Shown piece after piece: positions 26,577-35,891 of a stretch of 64,000 bases of DNA. Under the pieces are notes generated by a model, which saw only the letters and a program-made list of their open reading frames with translations, did no database searches and was not told the origin of the DNA. The position numbers were made by a program, and so were the translations under genes. The stretch's first letter is position 1; the number at the start of each line of letters is the position of its first letter. The DNA comes from an uncultured Polaribacter sp. GTDB taxonomy: Bacteria; Bacteroidota; Bacteroidia; Flavobacteriales; Flavobacteriaceae. The DNA lies in the NCBI GenBank assembly GCA_943846595.1, contig OX044355.1:1724199-1788198 (forward strand), read 5' to 3'.

Positions 26577-27163
26577 ATGAAAAAAGTAGTAAGTATTGCT
26601 TTATTAGCATTGTTAGGATTTGGAGGTTTATCTGCCCAAGAAAGAACCAAAGGAGAAGTTGAAATCACACCATTTATTGGTTATCAAGAGAATTTTTTAA
26701 TGGAGATAATGTCAGTGAACTTGATTACAGAGGAGCAATAAAATTTGGTGCAAATGTAGATTATTTTTTCAATGATAGATGGAGTCTTCGCTCAGGACTA
26801 ATATATGATTCCATGGGGGGCAAAGGTTTTGGGTACGAGGCTATCTTAGATTATCTAAATATTCCTTTAAATGCTAATTGGCACTTTGGAAGTAAAAGAA
26901 AATGGAATTTAAATTTCGGAATTACACCAGGATTTTTGATTTCTGCAAAGGAAGATAAAGAGGATATAAAAGAATATCTTGCTTCTTTTCAACTAGGAAT
27001 TTCTTTTGGTATTGGATATAAACTTACAATTTCTGAGAATTTCAGTTTACTATTTGATGTGCAAAATTTATTAGGCATAACAAATATTATTGAAAAAGAC
27101 ACTTTTGATCGATTAAATGCAGGTTATAGTTTCAATATTGGAGGTGTTTTTGTATTGCAATAA
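26577..27163 (+). pseudogene. Outer-membrane beta-barrel (porin-like) protein, frameshifted
   Basis: ATG 26577 opens MKKVVSIALLALLGFGGLSAQ, a clear signal peptide, then mature EVEITPFIGYQENF. At a run of six T (26693-26698) the frame breaks and stops within about 15 codons. Adding one T restores the frame FFNGDNVSELDYRG, which continues to the TAA at 27161 as an outer-membrane barrel (FFNDRWSLRSGLIYDS, NIPLNANWHF, ending YSFNIGGVFVLQ). The intact protein would be 195 residues, typical of the small porin-family barrels. The loss of one base in a homopolymer may be a real null or phase-variable state, or a sequencing error. Ribosomal slippage at T6 is a further possibility. Confidence 0.88.
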
Positions 27164-27177
27164 TTAAATATATAAAT

Positions 27178-27209
27178 AAAAAAAGGAAGTTATAATGCTT
27201 CCTTTTTTT
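27178..27209. terminator. Rho-independent terminator after the barrel gene
   Basis: AAAGGAAG and CTTCCTTT arms around an 8-base loop, flanked by A and T runs. It stops the barrel transcript 15 bases after its stop, just before aroQ. Confidence 0.85.
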
Positions 27210-27231
27210 ATTTATATATTATTTTAGCAGT

Positions 27232-27645
27232 ATGAAACTATTAATTTTAAACGGCCCCAACCTTAATTTATTGGGAAAAAGAGAACCATGTATCTACGGT
27301 TCAGAAACTTTTGAAGCCTACTTGAAGGTTTTGCAAGCCAAATATTCCGACATCGATTTGCATTATTTTCAATCGAATATCGAAGGAGAACTGATTGATA
27401 AATTGCATGAAGTGGGCTTTAGTTATACTGGCATTGTTTTAAATGCTGCGGCTTATACCCATACCTCTGTTGGAATTGGAGATGCTGTTAAAGGCATTGA
27501 AACTCCAGTAATAGAAGTTCACATTTCCAATGTGCATGCAAGAGAGGCCTTTAGACATCAAAGTTTTATCGCTCCAAACGCAAAAGGAGTCATTGCTGGT
27601 TTCGGTCTAAAAAGCTACGATTTAGCGATCGAAAGTTTTTTATAA
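27232..27645 (+). CDS. aroQ: 3-dehydroquinate dehydratase, type II
   Basis: A 137-residue AroQ. The N-terminal motif LNGPNLNLLGKREPCIYG contains the catalytic Tyr22 and Arg of the flexible lid. NAAAYTHTSVGIGDAV supplies the substrate-binding Asn and catalytic-loop residues, and VHISNVHAREAFRHQSF holds the catalytic His. It converts 3-dehydroquinate to 3-dehydroshikimate in the shikimate pathway as a dodecamer. The residue before Ile-Tyr-Gly is Cys where Glu or Gln is more usual. It converges on the GNAT gene with a 6-base overlap of the two stops. Confidence 0.96.
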   Translation: MKLLILNGPNLNLLGKREPCIYGSETFEAYLKVLQAKYSDIDLHYFQSNIEGELIDKLHEVGFSYTGIVLNAAAYTHTSVGIGDAVKGIETPVIEVHISNVHAREAFRHQSFIAPNAKGVIAGFGLKSYDLAIESFL

Positions 27646-28107
27646 ATCCAAACGCATTTTAATATCTGCGCGTTCATAGTGAACGTCCTCTTCTAATGCT
27701 ATTTCTTTAAATCCTATCTTTTTGTATAAGAATATCGCTGCTATCAAAGATCTGTGAGAATAGAGGGTAATACTTTTCCATTGTTGTTTTCTTGCAAACG
27801 CAATGCAATGCTCCATTAGTTGCAATCCGATCTTTTTTCCTTGGTAAGCAGGTCTTACTGCCATTTTACTCAATTCAAAAAAACCACCTTGTTTGATCAA
27901 TGCAACGGTGCCCACAATTTCTGCGTTGCTTTTTGCGAAAAAAATAAAACCACCATTTTTAAGAATATAGGTTTCTGGATTGCTGAGTATCTTTTCATCG
28001 TAAGGTTCTATGTAGAAGTATTTTCTGAGCCATGCTAAATTTAAGGCATAAAAATGAGCTGCATATTGCGGTTCAAAAGGAATGATTTCAATGGTAAAAG
28101 ATAGCAC
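27640..28107 (-). CDS. GNAT-family N-acetyltransferase
   Basis: A 155-residue acetyltransferase. The acetyl-CoA loop is in MAVRPAYQGKKIGLQLMEHCIAFAR (motif A, about residues 88-112), preceded by the beta4 strand GTVALIKQGGFFELSK and followed by AIFLYKKIGFKEI (motif B). The acceptor substrate is unknown. The gene starts 5 bases after the ftcD stop, so it is probably co-transcribed with ftcD, but no functional link is evident. Confidence 0.9.
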   Translation of the reverse strand: MLSFTIEIIPFEPQYAAHFYALNLAWLRKYFYIEPYDEKILSNPETYILKNGGFIFFAKSNAEIVGTVALIKQGGFFELSKMAVRPAYQGKKIGLQLMEHCIAFARKQQWKSITLYSHRSLIAAIFLYKKIGFKEIALEEDVHYERADIKMRLDL

Positions 28108-28112
28108 TTTAA

Positions 28113-29795
28113 TTATAATTTTTCATTGATAATTGCCATCATTTCAAGTTCTAGGTGGCAGGTTTTTTGATAGATGTTTGCTGCTTTTGTTAAAATTTCT
28201 TTGGCAAACTCACGGTCTTTAATATCTTTTGCATTGATCTTCACATTAAAATAAGCACCTGTAACGGCAGTTTTTGCACACAGTACTCCAACACCACCAT
28301 CTGACAAGGAGTTTTGAATACCATGCTGCATCATAGCAAGCATTACTTCTATAGAATTATATGCTGTTTCCATTACTTTATATGGGATTTCTGTTGCATA
28401 TTTGGTGGCATTCTCTATCGCTTTATTTCGAATTTCAATTTCTTCTATATTTGTTTTTGGTAAACGAAATCCGTCGATAATTTTATGAAATGCTTGGGTA
28501 TCTTCATCTACTAAAAACAACAGGTCGTTTTTATATTTTTGACCCTTTACGGCCCAATCTGAAAAAGATTCCCATTGTGCATCCCATCCTGCTTTATGAG
28601 CAGAAAGATTGGCTACCATGGTGCCTAACGAAACTCCTAAAACACCAACATAGGCGGCAACACTTCCGCCACCAGGCGCCATTGATTCTGAAGCAGTTTC
28701 TTCTGCAAAATCGGCAACCGTAAAATCGATTAGTTTTTTAGTCGCAGCTGCATTCATTACATATTCTATGATTCTTTCTTCTGGTTTAAACGGTTTTAAA
28801 TCATCCAGTCCCAAAGATTTAATGGCAATTTTTATTTTTTCCTTTTCCGAAATACCCAAAGAACGTTGCTGTTTTTTTAGATAAAAATCAGCAGCATCTA
28901 ACATGGCTTTTAAAGGAACTAGACCCACCAATTCAGATCCTGTAACGCGCAAACCACGTTTTATAGCTGACAAGGTGGTCTCATAAAAAGCTTCATGCAT
29001 AGAAGTGATACTAATGTTTGTAAGATTGTAAGATATTTGTGCGATACCATACTCTTCAATAAACCACCCGATTCCTTTGACAGCTTTTAGTTTTCCTGGT
29101 ATTCTTTCTGGAACACCATTTTTGTCCAATACATTTTTACCATTCACCAGTTTTGTACGCCCGTTTTCTCTAATATCAAAAGCAATTGCATTGGCTCTTC
29201 TGGTAGATGTTGAATTTAAATTTACATTGTAGGCAATTAAAAAATCTCTTGCAGAAATAGCAGTTACGCCAGATTTTTGCACTTGAGTATTGAAGACCGT
29301 AGGTCCAAAATCCGGTTTCCAATCTGGTATTGAAAATTTCTCTTTCAATCCTTCATATTCTCCTGATCGAACGTTTGCCAAATTTTTACGATCCTCTGAA
29401 GTTGCTGCATTTTCATAAAAATAGCCGGATATGCCCAATTCTTCGCCAACGCGCTTTCCTAGCATGCGTGCATAGTTGGCTGTTTCTTCCATAGAAATGT
29501 TTGCAATGGGTACTAGTGGACAAACATCGGTTGCCCCGAACCTAGGATGTTCTCCGGTTTGTTTGCGCATATCTATCAACTCAGCCGCTTTTTGTATCAA
29601 TAGAAAAGCAGCTTCAATAACCTCTTTTGGTGCTCCAACAAATGTAATGACGGTTCGGTTGGTTGCCTTACCAGGATCAACATCTAATAACTTTACACCT
29701 GTTACTGTAGTTACAATATTTGCGATGGCATGAATTTTTTTCAAATCACGACCTTCACTAATGTTTGGTACACATTCTATAAGTTGTTTTTTCAT
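28113..29795 (-). CDS. ftcD: Glutamate formimidoyltransferase / formimidoyl-THF cyclodeaminase (bifunctional)
   Basis: A 560-residue fusion as in vertebrate FTCD. Residues 1-330 form the formiminotransferase, with ECVPNISEGRD at the start, HPRFGATDVCPLVP (about 85) at the folate/active-site region, and AIAFDIRENGR. Residues 345-560 form the helical cyclodeaminase (ETASESMAPGGGSVAAYVGVLG). It moves the formimino group from N-formimino-glutamate to tetrahydrofolate and deaminates it to methenyl-THF, ending histidine breakdown. No hut genes are adjacent. The GNAT gene follows after 5 bases. Confidence 0.95.
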   Translation of the reverse strand: MKKQLIECVPNISEGRDLKKIHAIANIVTTVTGVKLLDVDPGKATNRTVITFVGAPKEVIEAAFLLIQKAAELIDMRKQTGEHPRFGATDVCPLVPIANISMEETANYARMLGKRVGEELGISGYFYENAATSEDRKNLANVRSGEYEGLKEKFSIPDWKPDFGPTVFNTQVQKSGVTAISARDFLIAYNVNLNSTSTRRANAIAFDIRENGRTKLVNGKNVLDKNGVPERIPGKLKAVKGIGWFIEEYGIAQISYNLTNISITSMHEAFYETTLSAIKRGLRVTGSELVGLVPLKAMLDAADFYLKKQQRSLGISEKEKIKIAIKSLGLDDLKPFKPEERIIEYVMNAAATKKLIDFTVADFAEETASESMAPGGGSVAAYVGVLGVSLGTMVANLSAHKAGWDAQWESFSDWAVKGQKYKNDLLFLVDEDTQAFHKIIDGFRLPKTNIEEIEIRNKAIENATKYATEIPYKVMETAYNSIEVMLAMMQHGIQNSLSDGGVGVLCAKTAVTGAYFNVKINAKDIKDREFAKEILTKAANIYQKTCHLELEMMAIINEKL

Positions 29796-29856
29796 TTTAA
29801 TTGTTTTTTATATACTATAAAATAATCAGATTTATCTCAGAAAAACGGTGTTTTCC

Positions 29857-31041
29857 TTATTGATTTAAAGTTGAAAAATAGCGTTGTAAATAGACATATC
29901 TTATTATTAGAAATACCAGAAACGGGATGACTGCGTAGGGAAATGACTGAACTCCAAGAATCCAAAAGAGAAACATTAAAATTAATAAAGCCGTTAAAAA
30001 TTTAAAATACTTAGCAGGCCATTGCTTTGATGTTTTTTTCAAAAGTAAAAAAGCCATTATAAGGTTGGGAGCAAAGGCCCATAAAAAATTAAAGTTATTC
30101 GGGGTGGTAGCATGATTTGTAAAAAACCAAAGAAAAAGGATAACAACTCCTAAAATACCCGAAATAAATAGGATAAAAAAATCAAACCATTTTGTTCTAT
30201 TTCTTTTGCGGTAGTCTTTGTAGGTGATGAACAACCCTAATATTGATAGAAGTCCAAAAACTAATAAAGGGCTTATAAATTGAGAGGTATAGTGCTGTTT
30301 TCTGTGATTCAAAAGCAGCTCTTCTCTTTTAACCAATTTTATTTTTTTACCGTCCTGAATGCGAGTTGCTGCTTTAAATTTCTGAAATACATAGTTTGGC
30401 AAATACATATATTGTGCTTCTGTTGCGATTGCATCTAATTGGTTCCCTAAGGCAAGATTGATTCCGAAACTTCCCCAAGTATTCCAGAAAATTTCTTGTC
30501 GCATTAAAGCTCTCAAACTGTAATTCTCTCGAGATTGATGAAGCGCATCAAAGCTTACTAGATCCCCTAGGACGTTCATAGTGATGTCTCTTAATTTTGT
30601 AGCACAATTGTTATAATAGGGATCGTACAAATAGTTGCGATTTTCTGGAGTAGCATTGTTTTCTAAATAGAGAAAAAAGGCCTGTCTTTCTGACTGACTT
30701 AAATTTAGCACTTGTTGCTGAACATTTCTTTTTTGGTAATTATAGCTGCTAATAAACCGATTAAAATACTGTCTTCCAAGTTGGTAATTTAGTTTTCCTT
30801 TAACAAAATTGGTGTAAAAATTAGGCGCATTAAAATCGAACATTCCATAATTATAAACTACATCTAACTGTAAAACTGGATCTTTAATTCGGATTGCAGC
30901 ATGCCCAAATGCTTCAAAAAGTTCAGTCCCTGGATCTGCAGTAATAATGCTTACTTCGGAATACACAGAAAGGTTCACTTGTGCATTTGAAACATTAAAA
31001 AAGGAGAAAAAACAAAGAAGAAGGATGTATTTTTTTTTCAT
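29857..31041 (-). CDS. DUF4105 (Lnb-like) membrane protein
   Basis: A 394-residue protein. A signal peptide (1-20, ending SNAQ) is followed by the DUF4105/Lnb N-terminal periplasmic domain (about 22-240). Its conserved features are ELFEAFGHAAIRI, DVVYNYGMFDF and a NNCATKLRD segment, with a His and a Cys as in papain/NlpC-like folds. Four or five membrane segments (about 260-385) form the C-terminus. The domain is thought to be a thiol-protease- or acyltransferase-like fold, but function is unproven. It follows the PorV-like gene by 5 bases, implying an operon for the cell envelope. Confidence 0.88.
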   Translation of the reverse strand: MKKKYILLLCFFSFFNVSNAQVNLSVYSEVSIITADPGTELFEAFGHAAIRIKDPVLQLDVVYNYGMFDFNAPNFYTNFVKGKLNYQLGRQYFNRFISSYNYQKRNVQQQVLNLSQSERQAFFLYLENNATPENRNYLYDPYYNNCATKLRDITMNVLGDLVSFDALHQSRENYSLRALMRQEIFWNTWGSFGINLALGNQLDAIATEAQYMYLPNYVFQKFKAATRIQDGKKIKLVKREELLLNHRKQHYTSQFISPLLVFGLLSILGLFITYKDYRKRNRTKWFDFFILFISGILGVVILFLWFFTNHATTPNNFNFLWAFAPNLIMAFLLLKKTSKQWPAKYFKFLTALLILMFLFWILGVQSFPYAVIPFLVFLIIRYVYLQRYFSTLNQ

Positions 31042-31046
31042 AAAAA

Positions 31047-32120
31047 TTAAGGTCTAAAAAATCGATAATCAAATGTAATAGAGAATACGTTGGAAAACAA
31101 AGCATTTCCAATACTACCAATGTTTGTTAGGGCATAATCTACTTGAATTCCATTGTATTTGAAGCCGACGCCAAAATTTGGTTGTACATACATTGATTTG
31201 CTATCGTCAAACTCGGTGATGTACTGAAAATTACCTACTCCGGCTCTTAGATAGACCAGATTATCAAAATCTAATTGCAGGCCAACGGCAGGGTCTATAC
31301 TTACGATGTCAGAGGATATAAGGTCATTTGTTTTTGCAAATCGCATATTTAGGTCTACTTCAGAAAGTAAATGAAGCAGTCGACCAATTTCAAAACGCTT
31401 GGCTACTCCGAATTGAATTTTTGGTTTTGTAACTTCTGTTGTTTCGGGTAATTCTTGATTTTGCCCAGGAATTGCATTTTTAATTTTATCAAATTCATCC
31501 TGATCGATACTCCAACTATTAAAAGTGGTGGTAACATCTCTGATCATGAGTCCAACATACCAATCATTTCTTTCAAACTGGATCCCCATGTCAAATCCAA
31601 AACCCCAAGAGGAGGCAAAGTCTCCAATAATTCTCCGGACTACTTTTGCATTGACCCCAAATTTCAAATCTTTAAAGATAAGGTTTCGAGCATATGCCAC
31701 ATTAAATGCATAATCTGCTGCAGAGAATAAACTGATATTGTTAAAATCTATATTTCCTTGATTGTCAATTAGTTCTGTTGTATTTAAAATATCATCTACT
31801 CCAAAACGAATGATGGAAAAAGCGACGGCGCTTTCTTTGTCTATGGGCATTGCAAATGCTGCATAATTATAATTTGCAATTCCTGCAAAATAGGAAGCAT
31901 GCATAATGGAACCCTGATAATCGTCGATACCAACGAGTCCAGCTGGGTTCCAGTAAATCGAGTTCACGTTATTACTTGTTGCAACAACGGTTTTACTCAT
32001 TCCCAAGGCGGCAGCATCTACACCAATATTTAAAAACTCGTTGGAATAATTTCGAAATGCTTGCGCACTAATAAATTGTGGAAAAACCAATAAAAGAAAA
32101 AAAAGGATTTTAGGTTTCAA
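31047..32120 (-). CDS. PorV/PorQ-family outer-membrane protein
   Basis: A 357-residue protein with signal peptide (1-19, ending SAQ). Its start after cleavage, FRNYSNEFLNIGVDAAALGMSKTVVATSNNVNSIYWNPAGL, is the hallmark of PorV/PorQ (UPF0164) barrels related to FadL. Strand-rich sequence continues to the end (DYRFFRP). PorV itself is the type IX secretion shuttle in Bacteroidota. This is a shorter paralogue, so I assign only the family. The DUF4105 gene is 5 bases downstream, and the pair may act together in the envelope. No other type IX genes are present in the window. Confidence 0.87.
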   Translation of the reverse strand: MKPKILFFLLLVFPQFISAQAFRNYSNEFLNIGVDAAALGMSKTVVATSNNVNSIYWNPAGLVGIDDYQGSIMHASYFAGIANYNYAAFAMPIDKESAVAFSIIRFGVDDILNTTELIDNQGNIDFNNISLFSAADYAFNVAYARNLIFKDLKFGVNAKVVRRIIGDFASSWGFGFDMGIQFERNDWYVGLMIRDVTTTFNSWSIDQDEFDKIKNAIPGQNQELPETTEVTKPKIQFGVAKRFEIGRLLHLLSEVDLNMRFAKTNDLISSDIVSIDPAVGLQLDFDNLVYLRAGVGNFQYITEFDDSKSMYVQPNFGVGFKYNGIQVDYALTNIGSIGNALFSNVFSITFDYRFFRP

Positions 32121-32195
32121 TAGGTTTATTTTATGATTAACAAATATCTAAATATATAATTTAAATAACAGTTCTTTCGAACAGATATTGTATAA

Positions 32196-33164
32196 TTATA
32201 AATGCTGTTTTATAAAATTTAGCATTCTGTTTTCTAGCCATCTATTTTTATCAATGAGAAAGGAAGAAATAAAACCAACATGTCCTCCATACTTGGTCAT
32301 TTCTAAATAGAAGTTTTTAGAAGTTTTTGCTTCTTTTATGGGGAAGCATGCAGCTGCTAAAAAAGGATCATCTTCTGAGGAAATTAATAATGTAGGGGTT
32401 TCAATGGATTTCAGATAAGGCTTTGAACTTGCTTTTTCCCAATAATCTTCAGCTCCAGAATACCCATAAACGGGTGCTGTATACAATGCATCAAAATCGC
32501 TGAAAGCTTTGGCTTTAAATAATTTATCTTTATCTAATTTGAATTCTGGAAATTTATGGGCTTTCTCTAAAACTTTCAAACGCAATGTTTTTAAGAAAGC
32601 TTCCATGTAAATTTTATTTTTATACGAACTCATTGCAACACTCGAGGAAGCCAAATCGACAGGAACTGAAACTGCAATTGCACATTTAATTTTAGAAGAT
32701 AGTGTTTTTGCAAATTCGCCCATATATTTTAGGGTTAAATTCCCTCCTAAACTATAACCAGCAAGAACAATATTTTGATAGGAATAGTTTTTTAAGATAT
32801 AATTGATGATAAAATGAACATCATCCGTTTTACCAGAGTGATAGGTTTGTAAGAGTAAATTGTCTTCCCCAGAACAACCTCGGAGATTAAAAGCAACCGT
32901 ATCCATCGCTTCATTATTAAACTCGCTTGTGGCTGCTAATATGTATTTTGATTGTGAACTTCCTTCTAATCCGTGGATTAAGATTACTAGGGTTTTAGAT
33001 CCTACCAAAGAAAAATCTAAATCAATGAAATCCTGGTCCCAAGTGGTTACTCTTTTTCGAGAATATTCAACACTTTCTTTCATGAATAGCGATCTATAAA
33101 TCGTGTTGAAGTGCGAATTCCGAAATGGTAGTGTAGGGAAGAAGGTGGATTTTAATAATGGCAT
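32196..33164 (-). CDS. YheT-like alpha/beta hydrolase
   Basis: A 322-residue alpha/beta-fold hydrolase of the YheT/ABHD1-3 type. The oxyanion strand is LVILIHGLEGSSQSKY (about residue 59-74), the nucleophile elbow VLAGYSLGGNLTLKYMG places Ser at about 141, and the acid and His occur in ISSEDDPFL and YGGHVGF. The FRGCSGE-like segment FNLRGCSGEDN before the elbow is typical of this family. The likely substrates are esters or lipids in the cytoplasm. It is a single gene divergent from pssA. Confidence 0.92.
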   Translation of the reverse strand: MPLLKSTFFPTLPFRNSHFNTIYRSLFMKESVEYSRKRVTTWDQDFIDLDFSLVGSKTLVILIHGLEGSSQSKYILAATSEFNNEAMDTVAFNLRGCSGEDNLLLQTYHSGKTDDVHFIINYILKNYSYQNIVLAGYSLGGNLTLKYMGEFAKTLSSKIKCAIAVSVPVDLASSSVAMSSYKNKIYMEAFLKTLRLKVLEKAHKFPEFKLDKDKLFKAKAFSDFDALYTAPVYGYSGAEDYWEKASSKPYLKSIETPTLLISSEDDPFLAAACFPIKEAKTSKNFYLEMTKYGGHVGFISSFLIDKNRWLENRMLNFIKQHL

Positions 33165-33272
33165 AACTTTTTTGATTGCAATTCTTTACAAATATGACAA
33201 AAAAAGCACAATTGTCAAAACACTCAAAATAGATTCCCTATTTTAGCTCTTTGAAACTGATGATGCCTTTTT

Positions 33273-33965
33273 ATGAAGAAACATATTCCTAATCTAATAA
33301 CGCTTGGAAATCTTTTTAGCGGAACCATTGCGACCATTTTTGCAGTACAAGAAAATTTTAAACTTGCAGCAGTTTTTGTAGTTCTTGGAATCGTTTTTGA
33401 TTTTTTCGACGGATTTGCAGCCCGTTTGCTAAACGTCTCTGGGGAATTAGGTAAACAATTGGATTCTTTGGCAGATATGGTGACCAGTGGTGTTGTCCCT
33501 GGAATTATTATGTATCATTTGATAGACAATGTCTCTTCTGGAGTTCCTGCACTCAAATATGTAGGATTATTACTAACTTTAGGTGCCTGCTATCGTTTGG
33601 CGAAGTTTAATATTGATACGAGACAGTCCGATTCTTTTATTGGTTTACCAACACCAGCGATGAGTTTATTTGTGATTGTATTGCCTCTTATTCAGATGGA
33701 CACTGATCTTGATTTTATCCGAAGTTTACTGGCGAATCCCTATTTTTTAATTATAATAACCCTTCTTTTGACCTACTTGATGAATGCTGAACTGCCTTTG
33801 TTTTCGTTGAAGTTTAAGAATTATAATTTTAAAAAAAATGGATTGAAATACCTGTTTTTAATAGCTTCTTTACTATTGTTACTTTCGCTAGAATACATTG
33901 GTATACCTTTGGTTATTCTTCTGTATGTCGTCTTGTCAATGATACATAATCTTACGACTAAATAA
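33273..33965 (+). CDS. pssA: CDP-diacylglycerol-serine O-phosphatidyltransferase
   Basis: A 230-residue integral membrane enzyme. The CDP-alcohol phosphotransferase motif is complete: Asp46-Gly47, Ala50-Arg51, Gly60, Asp64 and Asp68 within VFDFFDGFAARLLNV and GKQLDSLAD. About six membrane segments are predicted. N-terminal KKHIPNLITLGNLFSG is characteristic of the PssA (subclass II) serine enzyme. It makes phosphatidylserine, precursor of phosphatidylethanolamine. The stop overlaps the 3' end of the convergent lptB gene by 8 bases. Confidence 0.93.
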   Translation: MKKHIPNLITLGNLFSGTIATIFAVQENFKLAAVFVVLGIVFDFFDGFAARLLNVSGELGKQLDSLADMVTSGVVPGIIMYHLIDNVSSGVPALKYVGLLLTLGACYRLAKFNIDTRQSDSFIGLPTPAMSLFVIVLPLIQMDTDLDFIRSLLANPYFLIIITLLLTYLMNAELPLFSLKFKNYNFKKNGLKYLFLIASLLLLLSLEYIGIPLVILLYVVLSMIHNLTTK

Positions 33966-34695
33966 ACTTCTTCTTTTTTAGTTCAAAATCGTGTCCTAAG
34001 TATACTTTACGGACCATTTCATCCGCTGCTAACTCTTCTGGTGTTCCTTCTTTTAAGATGCTTCCATTGTACATTAAATAGGTTCGGTCAGTAATTGCTA
34101 GGGTTGCTTGTACATCATGATCGGTAATTAAAATACCAATATTCTTGTTTTTTAGTTGCGCAACAATACTCTGAATGTCCTCTACTGCAATAGGATCTAC
34201 ACCTGCAAAAGGTTCATCTAGTAAAATAAATTTAGGATCCGATGCTAAACAGCGTGCAATTTCTGTTCTTCGTCTTTCTCCCCCGGATAATAAATCACCG
34301 CGATTTTTACGAACATGTCCAATATTAAATTCTTCAATTAGAGATTCTAATTTTTCTTTTTGGGCTTTTTTTGACAATCCTGTAAACTGTAATACAGACA
34401 TGATATTGTCTTCTACAGATAATTTTCTAAATACAGAAGCTTCCTGTGCCAAATAGCCGATCCCTTTTTGGGCTCTTTGGTACATGGCATCATTGGTGAT
34501 TTCTTCATCATTCAAAAAAATTTGCCCCAAATTTGGCTTTATCATTCCAACAATCATATAAAAAGACGTTGTTTTCCCGGCACCATTTGGACCTAAAAGG
34601 CCTATGATTTCTCCTTGTTTTACTTCCAAAGAAATTCCTTGTACTACTTTTCTTCTTCCGTAAATCTTCTGAATATTTTTGGCTTTTAAAATCAT
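33958..34695 (-). CDS. lptB: LPS export ABC transporter ATP-binding protein LptB
   Basis: A 245-residue ABC ATPase. Walker A is GLLGPNGAGKTTSFY (about residue 33-47), the signature LLSGGERRRTEIARCLA, Walker B FILLDEPFAGVDP, and the switch His in ITDHDVQ. The LSGGERRR signature and FAGVDPIAVEDIQ are those of LptB. With LptF and LptG it extracts LPS from the inner membrane. It is the last gene in a run kpsF-tatC-CMD-lptB, and kpsF also belongs to LPS (Kdo) synthesis. A 43-base gap separates it from the CMD gene. Confidence 0.95.
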   Translation of the reverse strand: MILKAKNIQKIYGRRKVVQGISLEVKQGEIIGLLGPNGAGKTTSFYMIVGMIKPNLGQIFLNDEEITNDAMYQRAQKGIGYLAQEASVFRKLSVEDNIMSVLQFTGLSKKAQKEKLESLIEEFNIGHVRKNRGDLLSGGERRRTEIARCLASDPKFILLDEPFAGVDPIAVEDIQSIVAQLKNKNIGILITDHDVQATLAITDRTYLMYNGSILKEGTPEELAADEMVRKVYLGHDFELKKKKFI

Positions 34696-34738
34696 GTTTC
34701 AAATATAGTAAAACTGGTTGTGGGAAATCTTAAAGTAT

Positions 34739-35089
34739 TTATAAAGTGTTTTCTTCTAGAAGTTCCCAATATTCAACGGCGCGTCTTAGATGGGGAATTA
34801 CAATAGTGCCTCCTACTAAAGTGGCTATTGACATGGTTTCCATCATCTCTTCTTTACTGACACCATTTTTCATGGCAGATTCTAAGTGATATTGTACACA
34901 ATCATCACAACGTAAAACTGCTGAAGCAACTAAGCCTAGCAATTCTTTTGTTTTGGAAGGTAGGTGTCCTTCTTTAAAGGTATTGGTATCTAAATTAAAG
35001 ATTCTTTTGATCACTTTATTATCACTACTGAGTATTTTATCGTTCATTTTTTGACGATAATCATTGAACTCTTGAACTTTATTTGGCAT
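34739..35089 (-). CDS. Carboxymuconolactone decarboxylase family (AhpD-like) protein
   Basis: A 116-residue CMD-fold protein with the redox/active motif Cys61-x-x-Cys64-x-x-x-His68 in RCDDCVQYHLE, as in AhpD-type peroxidases. Flavobacterial homologues, as I recall, start near M-x-x-KVxEFNxYR, so I chose ATG 35089 over the ATG at 35113, which adds eight residues. The start overlaps the tatC 3' end by 11 bases. Function may be peroxide reduction or an unrelated CMD reaction. Its neighbours (TatC, LptB) give no hint. Confidence 0.88.
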   Translation of the reverse strand: MPNKVQEFNDYRQKMNDKILSSDNKVIKRIFNLDTNTFKEGHLPSKTKELLGLVASAVLRCDDCVQYHLESAMKNGVSKEEMMETMSIATLVGGTIVIPHLRRAVEYWELLEENTL

Positions 35090-35891
35090 TTTTTTGTTGT
35101 CTTTTGATGACAATCGCAGCTACTTTTATACTAATTTCATATAAAATTAAAACTGGGATTGATACGATTATTTGACTCGCGACGTCTGGTGGGGTTATAA
35201 TTGCTGCAATAATAAGTACAAAAACGAGCGCGTGTTTTCTGTATTTTTTTAGGAATGCAGGTGTTATTAATCCTATTTTAGCTAAAAAATAGATAAGTAC
35301 TGGAAGTTCAAAAAGTGCAGAAACACCAAGTATCATGTTGGTTACTAGTCCGATATGAGATTCTAGTGTAAAGTTATTTTGAATCGCATCTGTAATTTGA
35401 TAGTTATACAGGAAATGAATTGAAATTGGGGCTATCACATAAAAGCTAAACGCAACTCCCAAGAAGAACAGGAGGGAAGCAATGGAAATAAACCCTCTTG
35501 ATTGACGCCTTTCATTTTTATGTAAACCTGGTGATATGAATCTCCAAAACTCCCATAAAATATAAGGAAATGCAACAATAATTCCTAAAACAAATGAAGT
35601 CCAAATGGAGTTCATTAATTGAGAAGTTACTTTAATACTTTGTAGTTTTTTGTCTGCGAAATTAATAGTACAAAAATCACTCTCAAAACCAAAAAACCTA
35701 AAGAAATCACAAAAGAGTTGATAGGTAATAAAATCTGGTTGAATATGCGCTAATAAAAAATTATTATAGACTTCTTCCGCAAAAGCAAAGAATACAATCC
35801 CAAGGAGAAAGATAGCGGCAGCACTTCGAACTAGGTGCCACCTTAGTTCTTCTAAATGCGATAAAAACGACATTTCTTTTTGTTGCGTCAT
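35079..35891 (-). CDS. tatC: Sec-independent (twin-arginine) translocase subunit TatC
   Basis: A 270-residue TatC with six membrane segments. The conserved N-terminal EMSFLSHLEELRWHLVRSA, the loop PYILWEFWRFISPGLHKNERR, and the conserved Pro/Asp-rich AIITPPDVASQ are all present. It binds twin-arginine signal peptides of folded exported proteins. TatA is not in the window. The start ATG shares one base with the kpsF stop (TAATG), so the two are translationally coupled. The CMD gene starts inside its 3' end. Confidence 0.96.
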   Translation of the reverse strand: MTQQKEMSFLSHLEELRWHLVRSAAAIFLLGIVFFAFAEEVYNNFLLAHIQPDFITYQLFCDFFRFFGFESDFCTINFADKKLQSIKVTSQLMNSIWTSFVLGIIVAFPYILWEFWRFISPGLHKNERRQSRGFISIASLLFFLGVAFSFYVIAPISIHFLYNYQITDAIQNNFTLESHIGLVTNMILGVSALFELPVLIYFLAKIGLITPAFLKKYRKHALVFVLIIAAIITPPDVASQIIVSIPVLILYEISIKVAAIVIKRQQKNAK

